Origin: a virus
Virus record (IMG/VR): IMGVR_UViG_3300009149_009181
Location: 1-29,984 of that record
DNA: 29,984 bases
Strand: one strand, 5' to 3'
Made by a program: the position numbers and the translations under genes. Within the stretch, counting starts at the first letter, position 1. Each line of letters starts with the position of its first letter. Shown piece after piece: positions 8,325 through 16,450 of this stretch. The notes under the pieces were generated by a model that had not been told where the DNA came from, ran no database searches, and worked only from the letters and a program-made list of their open reading frames with translations.

Positions 8325-9962
8325 TTAGGTTAGCTTAATTTGTGATGTTACCATCTCTCCGACCCAACTATCTCTAACTTCTTCAAAGTTTGTTGTTGCT
8401 CTCATAGTTGATCCGAAATTGTCTTTATAATCTAAAGTTGCACCAGTAAGAAGCTTCTGATAATCTTCCATTGCAGTTGCGTGATGTTCAACACCATATT
8501 TGTCTGCGATTACACTCAATGCTTGTTCTGCTACTGCGTATCTCTTATCTGCTACTGCTTTGTGTACAATCTTTCTTAAATCATTAAAATGCAGATCAAC
8601 TAAATCACTACTATAACGAACTGGGATAGCATTCTCTAAATTAGAAGCAATAAACTTCTGGAATCCTTCTTTTGAAAGGTCATAAGAAGCTGAAGTTATC
8701 TCTACTTCCTCTTCCGTACCTTCTTCTTCATTCTCTTCTTGTGCTTTCTCAGTTTCTACTCTTTTCATGAAATTCATATCTCGAACACCTGAAAAGACTG
8801 TAGGGATTAAAGCTCGTCCATCTGATGCCTCAACAGGTACCATAATATCAAACTTACCTTCAGGAGTTTGAACTGTAGCACTCATACTCAATCCTTTTTC
8901 ATGATCGCCTTCAAACTTAATAGTAGAATTTGCATAGCCGAGTTTTGTCAACTCATCTCTAACCATTCCAATAACTAAGTTGATTTCACTATCATTATAT
9001 TTAGACTCTTTTCTGATAAGAGAGTTCTCTAAGATCTCGGCTACTGGGATAAGTGCTTCTGGCATCTTAACGTTATTAGTTAAGTCCTGCTCTGCGAGAG
9101 TATGTTCATCCACTTCGATAGACCCATCACTAGCTTTAACTTCACGAGCAATATCAGTAAGGAATGTATCTCTTGATCCCATTGCAGTTCTATTCTGTTT
9201 AATCTCGTGTTGTGCTCTCTTAACATTTAAGAACTGCTGTACCCCTTCTTTAGATAGTTCAAAAATTCTATCTGCAATAGTAAATGAAGTAGGGTACAGT
9301 ACTTGATTATTAGCCATCTCTACAGGGACATAAATAATCTGTTTCCCTATCTCTGTATCGATCGAAGCGGTATATAATAATGTATCATTGTTACATACTG
9401 TATAAGCTACTGCTGAGTTTAAACCCAGACCTTTAAGCTCATCGGCTACTAAATACTCGCCTCTATTGATAAGCTCTTCCGGAACTGCTACATGAGCTAG
9501 TTTCATATCCTTCTTATCAAAAACGCTCGCTAAAACATTTGGAACTTCTGTCTTAGCTAAATCAAACTCGTCCACTTCAAGCTGAGCTTCTTTTGAAGGA
9601 ATACGTGAACCGTCTTCGAAATAATTATGACGAGAAGATTCAAGATGTTCCTGAGTATGAGAGTCTTCTTCTGTTAGAGAAACAGGTAAGAGGTCAGCAC
9701 ATACCTTCTTAAAGTTATCAACCGAACCAAGTCCTGCGAACTGATTGGCGATTTGGGATAATTCCTGACCAGTAATTACACTGTTCGGATTATCAAAAGC
9801 TTTCTTTTCCATTGCTTGTCCAACGCATCGTATGACCTGATCATAGCGATAAGTATCTGCGATGCTGGCAAAGTAATCAGATAACATTTTTGCGCTGAAG
9901 CATTTAAGATCGTTTGTCTCAATTACCTGAGCTAATGCTCTAATTCTTTCTTCGTTATTCAT
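8325..9962 (-). CDS. Hypothetical structural-type protein with internal domain duplication
   Basis: This protein is 545 aa long. The ATG at 9962 is preferred over the preceding in-frame TTG because GGAGG is then properly spaced. It was not recognised. A helical N-terminal domain of about 100 residues is followed by two copies of a beta-rich unit. One lies near 170-246 (IYVPVEMANNQVLYPTSF, then LSKEGVQQFL). The other lies near 335-440 (IMVPVEASDGRALIPTVF, then LSKEGFQKFI). Between VPVE and LSKEG the second copy carries a Glu-rich insert. A helical segment near 455-490 and a final domain rich in polar residues follow. A repeated beta unit of this kind suits a virion or scaffold protein, but that is inference. 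No Cys cluster or membrane segment was seen. Confidence 0.6.
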   Translation of the reverse strand: MNNEERIRALAQVIETNDLKCFSAKMLSDYFASIADTYRYDQVIRCVGQAMEKKAFDNPNSVITGQELSQIANQFAGLGSVDNFKKVCADLLPVSLTEEDSHTQEHLESSRHNYFEDGSRIPSKEAQLEVDEFDLAKTEVPNVLASVFDKKDMKLAHVAVPEELINRGEYLVADELKGLGLNSAVAYTVCNNDTLLYTASIDTEIGKQIIYVPVEMANNQVLYPTSFTIADRIFELSKEGVQQFLNVKRAQHEIKQNRTAMGSRDTFLTDIAREVKASDGSIEVDEHTLAEQDLTNNVKMPEALIPVAEILENSLIRKESKYNDSEINLVIGMVRDELTKLGYANSTIKFEGDHEKGLSMSATVQTPEGKFDIMVPVEASDGRALIPTVFSGVRDMNFMKRVETEKAQEENEEEGTEEEVEITSASYDLSKEGFQKFIASNLENAIPVRYSSDLVDLHFNDLRKIVHKAVADKRYAVAEQALSVIADKYGVEHHATAMEDYQKLLTGATLDYKDNFGSTMRATTNFEEVRDSWVGEMVTSQIKLT

Positions 9963-9986
9963 CAAGGCCTCCTTTATAGGGACAAT

Positions 9987-12389
9987 TTAATTATATTCGT
10001 TATGACTGAGTCTTTTAAACAAAGAGGATGTTGGTGTTAATTCTTTTCCCTCTCCTTTCGCCTTTTCAATCAATACCGTTGTTTTTTCATCGTACTTGTC
10101 AAGGTTTTCTCGGAAAGTCTCTTCAAACATCTTAGTTAACACTTCCTCTTTAACGAGTTCGGTCAAAATAGTTTCAACTTTATTGCTGTTGTCTTCTGTC
10201 GCTTGGCTCAGTTTCTTAAAGCCAAAGGAAGAAGCTACAACCTTACCAAGAACTTCTTTTTTCTTTTCTTCCCAAGCTCCTAAGATATCTGTAATCAATT
10301 CATTTACAAATTCTTTTTGAATGGGACTATCGTCAGTAAAAAACTCTTTCAGTCTTTGCATATTGCTAGCTAGCTGATTTGTTTTATCATCTATAATCTT
10401 AAATACTATTTCATTGAATTCTTTAAGCGTTGCCTGGAGAGGCTCCTCTACTTCTAGAGCTAACTCCTCCTTGTCGAGACTTATTTGTAAAGACTGGACT
10501 ATTTTATTTTTATAATCTTTTCTAATCCCATCTAAAGTCAACCGCAACATATCTTCTAATTCTTTATCATCGCCAACTTGATCTTCGTTCTTATATTTCT
10601 TTATAATCTCTCGAGCTTTTTCAGTAACAATCTTTAATTCCTCAAGAGCTTTCTCAGTAAATGGCTCTTGTGCATAAGTAGACAATCCTTTATAATTAGA
10701 CTTTGCACTAATACCTAATACATCATCAATATCATCTTCCGATAATAGTGCTTTATATGCACTAAGCGCTGACTCATGTCGGAAAAGTTCTTGTTTTAAT
10801 AATGTCATGTCAGTAGCGTCTCCACCTGTATCTATTATCTCTTGTAATTCTTTTAATTCCTCATGAAGATCTTTTACAGTCCTCTTCGTTTCTTCGTATA
10901 ATCTTTTCCCTTTTTCGTCCTGAGTCTCACGCTTCTCTTCTTGAGCGTTTTGAGATTCTTGAGTATCTTCCTCCTCAATCTCCTTTCGAACCTCTTTATC
11001 TATATATTCTTGGACAAACTCTTTTTGGCCAGTTTGAGGTAAACTCTCAACTAATCCTATTAATTGATCTTGAGTTTGTCCTCTTAAAAAAGCGATCTGC
11101 TCGTCTGTTGCACCTGCTTCTTTTAATTTACTAAATGAGTCTATTGAAGCAATGTCGCTTTTTTTTGCCTTCTCTGTTTTCTCTTTATATTTTGCCAAAT
11201 TAGCATCTTGCTTTTTTTTAATAGCTGCAAGTTCATTCTTCTGTTCATTTGAAAACTTTATGGACTGGACTGCTTCTTCGACAGCCCTTTCCGCCACGAC
11301 TATATTCCCGTCTATCGCCTTAACAAATCCGTCAGAGAACCCTTCTAAAAACCCAACCTTACCTTCTCCACCTTTAACAAAATTATTAAGTGCAATAAGA
11401 TTTGCTTTATATTTTTCATCAGACCATGCTTTTGCTAAATTAGTATAAGCGTCTTTAAGAGGTCCTTTAATTACAGATTCACTTACGTTCTCAAGATCAG
11501 TAATAATGCCTCTCCAAGTAGACAAATGATCTTGGATCGCAGCCTTCTTAACTATTGCTAATGTCTTAATAGAAGCGAATATCCCACCAACTGCCTCTGA
11601 TGCTTTTTCGTACCCTAAGTCCTTTAATACCTTTAAGGTAAGCTTCCTTGCAGAACTTCTTTGGGAAGTGAGCCCTGCTCCCATTAAGTAATCTTCTATT
11701 GCTTTGGCTGTCTCTCTCAATTCTTCTGAGCTAGAAGTTTCGTCTGGAAAAAGAGGAGTGTCATCTAAGGGATTAGGGTTATAACGAAGGACTTGCTCTT
11801 TAATCTTTTTAACATCTAAAACCTCTGACTTTTTTTTGTCTTTTCTCGAGTCCCTTTTTAAATCTCTTATAATCCCTTTATATTTTGTATCCTCATCTTC
11901 TGACGTTAACCAAGGAATATTTGGAATCCTGATTGGAAGTTTATCGGTAACATAACCAGCTACATCCATAAACTTATTAAGTGACTCTAAAACCGAAAAA
12001 GCTTTCCTAGTATAATCACGAAGGAGCTTAAGTCGAATCTCTCTTTCTTTAATCGAACTATCATTAGGCTTAACGCCTGCTTCTTTTAAGGCTTGGGCAA
12101 GAAGAACCCCACTGTCGTAATCTTTCTCTAAAGCGGATTGTGCTTCTGTGCCCCTTTTATGTAAGGATGACACTTCTTTCTTTGTCTGTGAAATTAACTT
12201 TTCAAAAGCATCGTAAGGACTAGCTGCAATCTTCTCGCTTTGAGTAGTTTTGGTTGCAAAAGTAATTCTACGAATATCCCGGGTGATGGAGGCTATGAAT
12301 GAATCCCAACAATCATTAAGCTGAGTCTTATAAGTAATAAGGCTCCCCTGTTTTAACTGGACTTTTCTTAGTAATTGTTTTGTAGTCAT
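9987..12389 (-). CDS. Very long helical/coiled-coil protein, virion block
   Basis: This 800-aa protein was not recognised. It is overwhelmingly helical and highly charged, with predicted coiled-coil-like stretches at roughly 380-420 and 480-530, the second extremely rich in Glu, Lys and Gln. A less charged segment near 240-360 may be a folded domain. A KIAASPYDAFEKLI sequence lies near 52-65 and KVVASSF near 740. There is no transmembrane run, so a classic tape-measure protein with hydrophobic segments is not clearly indicated, although length and helicity would permit it. It starts two bases after the stop of the similarly helical 485-aa gene, and the two probably act together. Confidence 0.55.
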   Translation of the reverse strand: MTTKQLLRKVQLKQGSLITYKTQLNDCWDSFIASITRDIRRITFATKTTQSEKIAASPYDAFEKLISQTKKEVSSLHKRGTEAQSALEKDYDSGVLLAQALKEAGVKPNDSSIKEREIRLKLLRDYTRKAFSVLESLNKFMDVAGYVTDKLPIRIPNIPWLTSEDEDTKYKGIIRDLKRDSRKDKKKSEVLDVKKIKEQVLRYNPNPLDDTPLFPDETSSSEELRETAKAIEDYLMGAGLTSQRSSARKLTLKVLKDLGYEKASEAVGGIFASIKTLAIVKKAAIQDHLSTWRGIITDLENVSESVIKGPLKDAYTNLAKAWSDEKYKANLIALNNFVKGGEGKVGFLEGFSDGFVKAIDGNIVVAERAVEEAVQSIKFSNEQKNELAAIKKKQDANLAKYKEKTEKAKKSDIASIDSFSKLKEAGATDEQIAFLRGQTQDQLIGLVESLPQTGQKEFVQEYIDKEVRKEIEEEDTQESQNAQEEKRETQDEKGKRLYEETKRTVKDLHEELKELQEIIDTGGDATDMTLLKQELFRHESALSAYKALLSEDDIDDVLGISAKSNYKGLSTYAQEPFTEKALEELKIVTEKAREIIKKYKNEDQVGDDKELEDMLRLTLDGIRKDYKNKIVQSLQISLDKEELALEVEEPLQATLKEFNEIVFKIIDDKTNQLASNMQRLKEFFTDDSPIQKEFVNELITDILGAWEEKKKEVLGKVVASSFGFKKLSQATEDNSNKVETILTELVKEEVLTKMFEETFRENLDKYDEKTTVLIEKAKGEGKELTPTSSLFKRLSHNEYN

Positions 12390-12391
12390 AA

Positions 12392-13849
12392 TTATATCTT
12401 CAATACGTTTAAAACCTTCTTGTAACTGTCTGTATTCGTTTTTAAGAAGTCTTTTGCTTTGTTACTCTTATTAGAAATAAAGTTAACTCTTCTATCAATT
12501 CTTTCAACTGTATCTGTTACTTCTTTTTCAAAAAGATCCCAATCTATTCTCTTAACTTGTCTTGAAGATAAAGTTTCGTCTATAGTTGAGCGAAGTGTCT
12601 GAGCTGACTGGATCTCTTCTTGAACAGCATTCTCATACCTTCTATTAATGAGCTTTAATTCCTTCATTGCTCTTTCGGCTTTTGCAATTAGTTTCTTTAT
12701 ATTTAGTAACTCTGAAGAATCTTCCGGCTCTGGTAAAGTCTCTAATCCTTCCAACTCAAAGTCAATAGCCATCTTAGATAAAGAAGCTCTCTTAATAGGT
12801 TTTAAAACTCTATTTATCTTTTGTATAAATTCTTGCTTCTCTTCTTTATTAAGGATTCCTTCAAGATTCCCTAATGCCTTTTCATTATTCCTATTCGCTT
12901 CATAAAACTCATCATAAAGCATCTCTAATGTATCACGGAATCCTTCGAGTTGTCGATGCCATTTCCCTCGAGATTGTCGAGTAGCACTACGTGTTGCTGC
13001 AATATCTTTATGTGCATCTGCTAAGTCAATAAGTCTAGGATCACCACTCTTTCTTGCTTTTTGTCTATACCAATCAATATCTCGATCTTCTTCTATAAAC
13101 GTTGGTCCTTTTGTACTGAGATAAACTAAATCTCCCTCTTCAAAAAGGGACTTCAAATCATCAGTTCTTTTCCCCTTTTGATCTTTAAGAAAGTTCTTAA
13201 TCTTTTCTTTAGTCGCATCTATAATATCTTCGAACTGATTAATATCTATATTACCCTTCTTTAGATAAGTATTAAGATCAGCCACGATATCATAATATTC
13301 TTTCTTTATCTCCTCAAGCGTCTCTCTAACTTCACTATCACTTTTAGGGTTAACAGAAATAATGTTTAATCTAGTTACTAGTCTCTCAACATCTTTCTTT
13401 ACTAACTCATATTCGTTTTCAACCGAAGAAAATACAGTATACATTTGATTAAGAGCACTCTGTACATATTGTTTAGTATATTCTACCAATGTTTCAAAAT
13501 GTTCATTGCCCGCTAAATGCTTAAGATTTGGTTCTAATACCTGAGATACCAAAACATTCAACCATTCTAAGATACTTATATATCGTTGTGCGACAGTCCC
13601 TGTAACCTTTTTCCCCCGGGGCAACCCAGGAAAAGAGGGAAGCGTCACCTCTATAGAAGGATTAGAAATAAGGCTATGAGGCTCTAAAACGTTTAGAGCT
13701 CTAACCAATGATTTGACAGCCTCTTTTTCAAAAATTGAAAACACAAAAGCTTGCCGATATAAAAAGCGATCGATAAGTTCCGCTTCTCTGTGCAAGCTTT
13801 GCATGTCGAGTCTGTCAGCTATGAAAGCTAACTCTTCGATTTTATTCAT
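12392..13849 (-). CDS. Coiled-coil protein with N-terminal helical hairpin
   Basis: This 485-aa protein of unknown function has a copy of the recurring hairpin at its very N-terminus, residues 3-30 (IEELAFIADRLDMQSLHREA, then ELIDRF). The rest is mostly helical. Coiled-coil-like stretches lie near 140-225 and 335-430, with a basic segment between them rich in Arg, Asp and Trp (about 255-300). A KRASLSKMA sequence lies near residue 353. The ribosome-binding site is a run of AGAAGAAGA just before the ATG, weaker than its neighbours. It is followed by another long helical protein two bases downstream. The pair may form an elongated virion or scaffold component. Confidence 0.55.
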   Translation of the reverse strand: MNKIEELAFIADRLDMQSLHREAELIDRFLYRQAFVFSIFEKEAVKSLVRALNVLEPHSLISNPSIEVTLPSFPGLPRGKKVTGTVAQRYISILEWLNVLVSQVLEPNLKHLAGNEHFETLVEYTKQYVQSALNQMYTVFSSVENEYELVKKDVERLVTRLNIISVNPKSDSEVRETLEEIKKEYYDIVADLNTYLKKGNIDINQFEDIIDATKEKIKNFLKDQKGKRTDDLKSLFEEGDLVYLSTKGPTFIEEDRDIDWYRQKARKSGDPRLIDLADAHKDIAATRSATRQSRGKWHRQLEGFRDTLEMLYDEFYEANRNNEKALGNLEGILNKEEKQEFIQKINRVLKPIKRASLSKMAIDFELEGLETLPEPEDSSELLNIKKLIAKAERAMKELKLINRRYENAVQEEIQSAQTLRSTIDETLSSRQVKRIDWDLFEKEVTDTVERIDRRVNFISNKSNKAKDFLKTNTDSYKKVLNVLKI

Positions 13850-13857
13850 TCTTCTTC

Positions 13858-14337
13858 TTACTTAAAAAGTTCAGGACACTCTATTTCAACTGTCTTTTTT
13901 GTCTGAGGACCTAATTCTGCAAAAATATGTTTCTTAAACTCTTTATCCGCAACACTGGCTAAGATACGATCACAAAAGGCACTTACGTTTCCTTCTGTAA
14001 AACCGAACTCAGCAGAAGCGAACCTTTTTAAAGGAATGTTTTTATAAGCAAGGGTGATATTCTTATTCCCCTTATCTGCTGCTACTGACCACAAAGAAGC
14101 TTCTTTAGTGAAAGAAGCTTCTGGATCCTCTATCTCTGTACGGATAAAGAATTCTTCTCCTGTCTCTGCAGTTTCAATCTTCCATAATCCCTCTTCGTCA
14201 TTCTTTCTAAAAAGATCCGCAGCGGCTTTTTTAAAAAGATGCTCACTTCCTTCACGTGCAACTCTTTTTACTGAAGCTGTTTTAACAGCTTTGTTTACAC
14301 CTAACTTCTCTGCAAGGCAATTAAAATCTAGTGACAT
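13858..14337 (-). CDS. Hypothetical protein, first gene of the virion block
   Basis: This 159-aa protein was not recognised. It has a short N-terminal helix and basic segments around KTASVKRVA and LFKKAAADLF. A beta-rich middle follows (GLWKIETAETGEEFFIRTEI near 70-89), then a segment with KEASLWSVAADKG, and a final helical and acidic part ending in ECPELFK. Only one or two Cys are present. AAAGGAG lies well spaced before the ATG. It is preceded by a 75-base gap that contains a possible promoter, so it may head the transcript for the block to its left. Confidence 0.55.
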   Translation of the reverse strand: MSLDFNCLAEKLGVNKAVKTASVKRVAREGSEHLFKKAAADLFRKNDEEGLWKIETAETGEEFFIRTEIEDPEASFTKEASLWSVAADKGNKNITLAYKNIPLKRFASAEFGFTEGNVSAFCDRILASVADKEFKKHIFAELGPQTKKTVEIECPELFK

Positions 14338-14370
14338 TATAGTCTCCTTTAGGTTTCAGTGACGATGTGT

Positions 14371-14397
14371 ATTCTATATAATGTACAGATATATCAA
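14371..14397 (-). promoter_or_regulatory. Possible sigma70-like promoter before the virion block
   Basis: In the gap before the 159-aa gene, the minus strand carries TTGATA (14397-14392) and, 15 bases on, TAGAAT (14376-14371). The spacer is shorter than the usual 17, and an AT-rich gap gives chance matches, so this is only a candidate. Its position, between an HTH regulator gene and the putative virion genes, makes a late or middle promoter plausible. Confidence 0.3.
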
Positions 14398-14412
14398 TAG
14401 GTATAAACCAGA

Positions 14413-14904
14413 TTAACATACTTCTAAAGTCTCTAATTTCATTTCTTCAGTGATCTCTAATTCCATTTCTTCAGAGCCTTGTTTTAATTTATTCATTTTT
14501 CCTAAAAGCTCTAAACAGAGTGGATCTTTCGAGCAGATTTTTTGCAATTTCCTCTCAATCCCTCCATGGTATTTACCGTGTTTCTTTGTTTTAATTCCTT
14601 TAATCGCATTAGCTATCGCTGTATAATTTACACATAATAATGTTGCCATTGTATTGTAGGTAAGACTTTTAAGCATTAAGGCAATAACCTTCTTCTGATG
14701 TTCTGTCATATGTATCTCGATTAGTTCATAAACTCTATCAACTAAATCAACCTTAACCTTTGTAAAAATCTCTGCCTTCCTTCTTTCCTCTTCAGAGATC
14801 TCAAAATCATCATCTCTTACTGAGGCGATTTTTTCTAAATCCAATGCAGAGAAAGGTATCTCTTTAAACAAATATTGCGTATTTTCTTCAAACTCGAGTA
14901 TCAT
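14413..14904 (-). CDS. Sigma-region-4-like helix-turn-helix regulator
   Basis: This 163-aa protein has an acidic N-terminal region (about 1-60). Residues 66-103 then read like the HTH of sigma70 region 4 or LuxR-type regulators: MTEHQKKVIALMLKSLTYNT, then MATLLCVNYTAIANAIKGIK. This is the 'L-x-x-x-Q-x-x-V-x-x-L-x-x-x-x-x-x-x-x-A-x-x-x-x-x-x-x-x-x-V/I' layout. A basic KTKKHGKYHGG linker and another helix follow, then a Glu/Met-rich tail. It lacks region 2, so it cannot be a whole sigma factor. It could be a DNA-binding activator or the region-4 half of a split sigma factor, as with SPO1 gp33/gp34 or Bacillus SigO/RsoA. It sits just before the virion block, which fits a late-gene regulator. Some small terminases also carry such HTHs, an alternative I cannot exclude. 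Confidence 0.55.
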   Translation of the reverse strand: MILEFEENTQYLFKEIPFSALDLEKIASVRDDDFEISEEERRKAEIFTKVKVDLVDRVYELIEIHMTEHQKKVIALMLKSLTYNTMATLLCVNYTAIANAIKGIKTKKHGKYHGGIERKLQKICSKDPLCLELLGKMNKLKQGSEEMELEITEEMKLETLEVC

Positions 14905-15002
14905 AATAAGAACTCCATGAATAAAAATTAAAATGTATTTTTGGGATTTAGTAGTGTGCAGGAGTTAGGGCAACTCGTCTGTTCCCATTACCGCAAATCT
15001 GA

Positions 15003-15740
15003 TCAGATTCTTGACTTTAAATAGCTATGCTCTGTCTCGTGTATTAAATCTAAATAAGTTGTTCTGCCATACTTCCGTAAAAACGAATCTGGGTCTTCAC
15101 CTTTAGGTAAAAATATAGGCTTCAATGTAACCCCGTCGTAGTTTTCTTTTAAGACCCTCTCGACAGCTTTTCGTCCTGCCTTATCGGCATCATATAGTAA
15201 ATAAATTGTTTCGGCGTATCTCGAAAGTAACATCATATGTTCTAATGTGAACGCAGTACCACAAGTACCTACTGCATTCAAAATCTTTTGTTGATGATTC
15301 ATGACAACGTCGAGATGCCCCTCCATTACTATCACTTCACCTGTTCTGCGGATCTCAGGGATTGCAAAATTCAATCCATAAAGAACTCTTCTCTTCGCAT
15401 ATTCAGTATTAAAATATTTACGCTGACCAGTGAAATGTTCAGGCAAAATTCGTCCGGCAATTGCGATCAACTTTCCATATTGATCCCTTACTGGCAATAT
15501 TATATAATTGGAGAAAAAGCAATAAGATGCGTCCCTAATAAAACCTATCTCTCTAAGCTTTACAGGATCTGTTTTGGCAAGTAGTTCTTCTATTCCCACA
15601 GGACAGAAGCCTATCTGAAAAGTATCTATATATTCTTTATTTATACTTCTTTCAGCTAAATAGCTTTTAGCTATAGTCCCAGTCTCAAACTTTTCTCTGC
15701 AAAAATCAACAATTTTCTGCAAAAACTTTTCTTCAATCAA
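15003..15740 (-). CDS. DnaG-type primase catalytic core (TOPRIM), no zinc domain
   Basis: This 245-aa protein would make RNA primers for replication. The N-terminal half has the DnaG core look: ERSINKEYIDTFQIGFCP near 30-47, then LPVRDQYGKLIAIAGRILP near 82-100, then RKYFNTE near 107-113. The TOPRIM domain follows, with EGHLDVV (E140) and YDADKAGRKA (D184, D186) holding the metal-binding acids. Bacterial DnaG is about 600 aa. The N-terminal CHC2 zinc domain and the C-terminal helicase-binding domain are both absent. Translation starts at a TTG that overlaps the stop of the upstream zinc-ribbon gene (TTGA); a TAA lies two codons before the TTG, so no upstream start exists. The coupling suggests the zinc protein works with it. 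Confidence 0.85.
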   Translation of the reverse strand: MIEEKFLQKIVDFCREKFETGTIAKSYLAERSINKEYIDTFQIGFCPVGIEELLAKTDPVKLREIGFIRDASYCFFSNYIILPVRDQYGKLIAIAGRILPEHFTGQRKYFNTEYAKRRVLYGLNFAIPEIRRTGEVIVMEGHLDVVMNHQQKILNAVGTCGTAFTLEHMMLLSRYAETIYLLYDADKAGRKAVERVLKENYDGVTLKPIFLPKGEDPDSFLRKYGRTTYLDLIHETEHSYLKSRI

Positions 15741-16054
15741 GACTTCTTATCCATCATCTTCATAGTACTAAGCATATGCGCTGATACGTTCATCTTCTTT
15801 CCACAGATAGTACAGGCCACGTATTGCTTATTCGCTGATAAGTTTCCACCATGTACCTCTTTACAAGTATCACAATGAAATGCAAAAGCTTCTTTTTTCT
15901 TCTCTAAGAAATCTTTCTGACTCTTCATTGTGTTTACAATAAAAGATGAAAGGTTAGTTACCTCTTTGTTACAAGTGAGACAAATAGGTGTTTCTGTCTT
16001 GCGGTCAATCTTAACCTCTGCTGTTGTATTGCAATGATTACAATGTAATAACAT
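15737..16054 (-). CDS. Tandem zinc-ribbon protein coupled to the primase
   Basis: This 105-aa protein consists of two similar zinc ribbons: C5/C8 with C25/C28, and C61/C64 with C81/C84. Each is followed by a similar helical piece (LSSFIVNTMKSQ and VSAHMLSTMKMM), so it arose by internal duplication. AAAGGAG is well placed before the ATG. Its stop overlaps the TTG start of the DnaG core gene. Because that core lacks a zinc domain, which in DnaG helps template recognition, this protein may supply the function in trans. That is inference: the ribbons are not obviously CHC2 type. Another DNA- or RNA-binding role is possible. Confidence 0.65.
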   Translation of the reverse strand: MLLHCNHCNTTAEVKIDRKTETPICLTCNKEVTNLSSFIVNTMKSQKDFLEKKKEAFAFHCDTCKEVHGGNLSANKQYVACTICGKKMNVSAHMLSTMKMMDKKS

Positions 16055-16073
16055 TTCTACTCCTTTGATTATT

Positions 16074-16108
16074 AAAAAAAAGCCCTAAAGTTTCCTTTAG
16101 AGCTTTTT
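16074..16108 (-). terminator. Strong intrinsic terminator after the HU gene
   Basis: On the minus strand, AAAAAGCTCTAAAG, a four-base loop (gaaa), and CTTTAGGGCTTTTT pair along almost the whole stem with one mismatch, followed by a run of T. It lies 32 bases after the HU stop and just before the zinc-ribbon gene's ribosome-binding site. It should end the recombination transcript here, separating it from the primase and virion genes. Confidence 0.88.
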
Positions 16109-16139
16109 AATCATTTAGCTGTCTATTGTCACTAAAATA

Positions 16140-16418
16140 TTATTTACCTTTTACAATAGCTTTGAAACGACGACCAGCTTTGAATTTCGTGAGAGTTGTC
16201 TCAGCGATATCCATCGGAGCACTTGTCGAAGGATTACGACCCTTACGAGCAGCACGCTTGATAGTATAAAACTGACCAAACCCTTTAAGATTAACATTCT
16301 GTCCCTTGGATACCTTTTTCTGGATAGTTCCAAGAGCTGCATCGATAACAGCGGCTGTGTCTTTTTTCGAAACCTTTGTGCCTTTTGCGGTCTCTTTAAT
16401 TAGTTCTGCTTTGGTCAT
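16140..16418 (-). CDS. HU/IHF-family DNA-binding protein
   Basis: This 92-aa protein has the standard length and fold of the HU/IHF family, small dimeric proteins that bend and compact DNA. Helical N-terminus: MTKAELIKETAKGTKVSKKD. The strand motif NLKGFGQFYTIKRAARKGRNP (about 43-63) leads into the DNA-embracing arm with the RNP turn, and the C-terminal basic strand and helix end in KGK. The lysine-rich composition matches. A perfect AAGGAGG site precedes the ATG, so it is probably made in quantity, as expected for a DNA-packing protein. It follows recA and is closed by a strong terminator. In a phage it may help replication, recombination or packaging. Confidence 0.92.
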   Translation of the reverse strand: MTKAELIKETAKGTKVSKKDTAAVIDAALGTIQKKVSKGQNVNLKGFGQFYTIKRAARKGRNPSTSAPMDIAETTLTKFKAGRRFKAIVKGK

Positions 16419-16450
16419 TTAAGACCTCCTTTTGAATGTGAAGTGAAAAA

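Noticed and set aside
9987-12389. Tape-measure protein call for the 800-aa gene
   Set aside because: It is long and helical, but has no hydrophobic membrane-spanning stretch or tail-gene neighbours that I recognise.
14905-15002. Promoter TTGCCC-N17-TAAATC before the HTH gene
   Set aside because: The -10 matches only three of six positions and the -35 four of six; not distinguishable from chance in AT-rich sequence.
14996-15009. Perfect 14-bp palindrome AATCTGATCAGATT across the primase stop codon
   Set aside because: One or two perfect 14-bp palindromes are expected by chance in about 30 kb, and it is not followed by a T run, so it is neither a terminator nor a supported operator.
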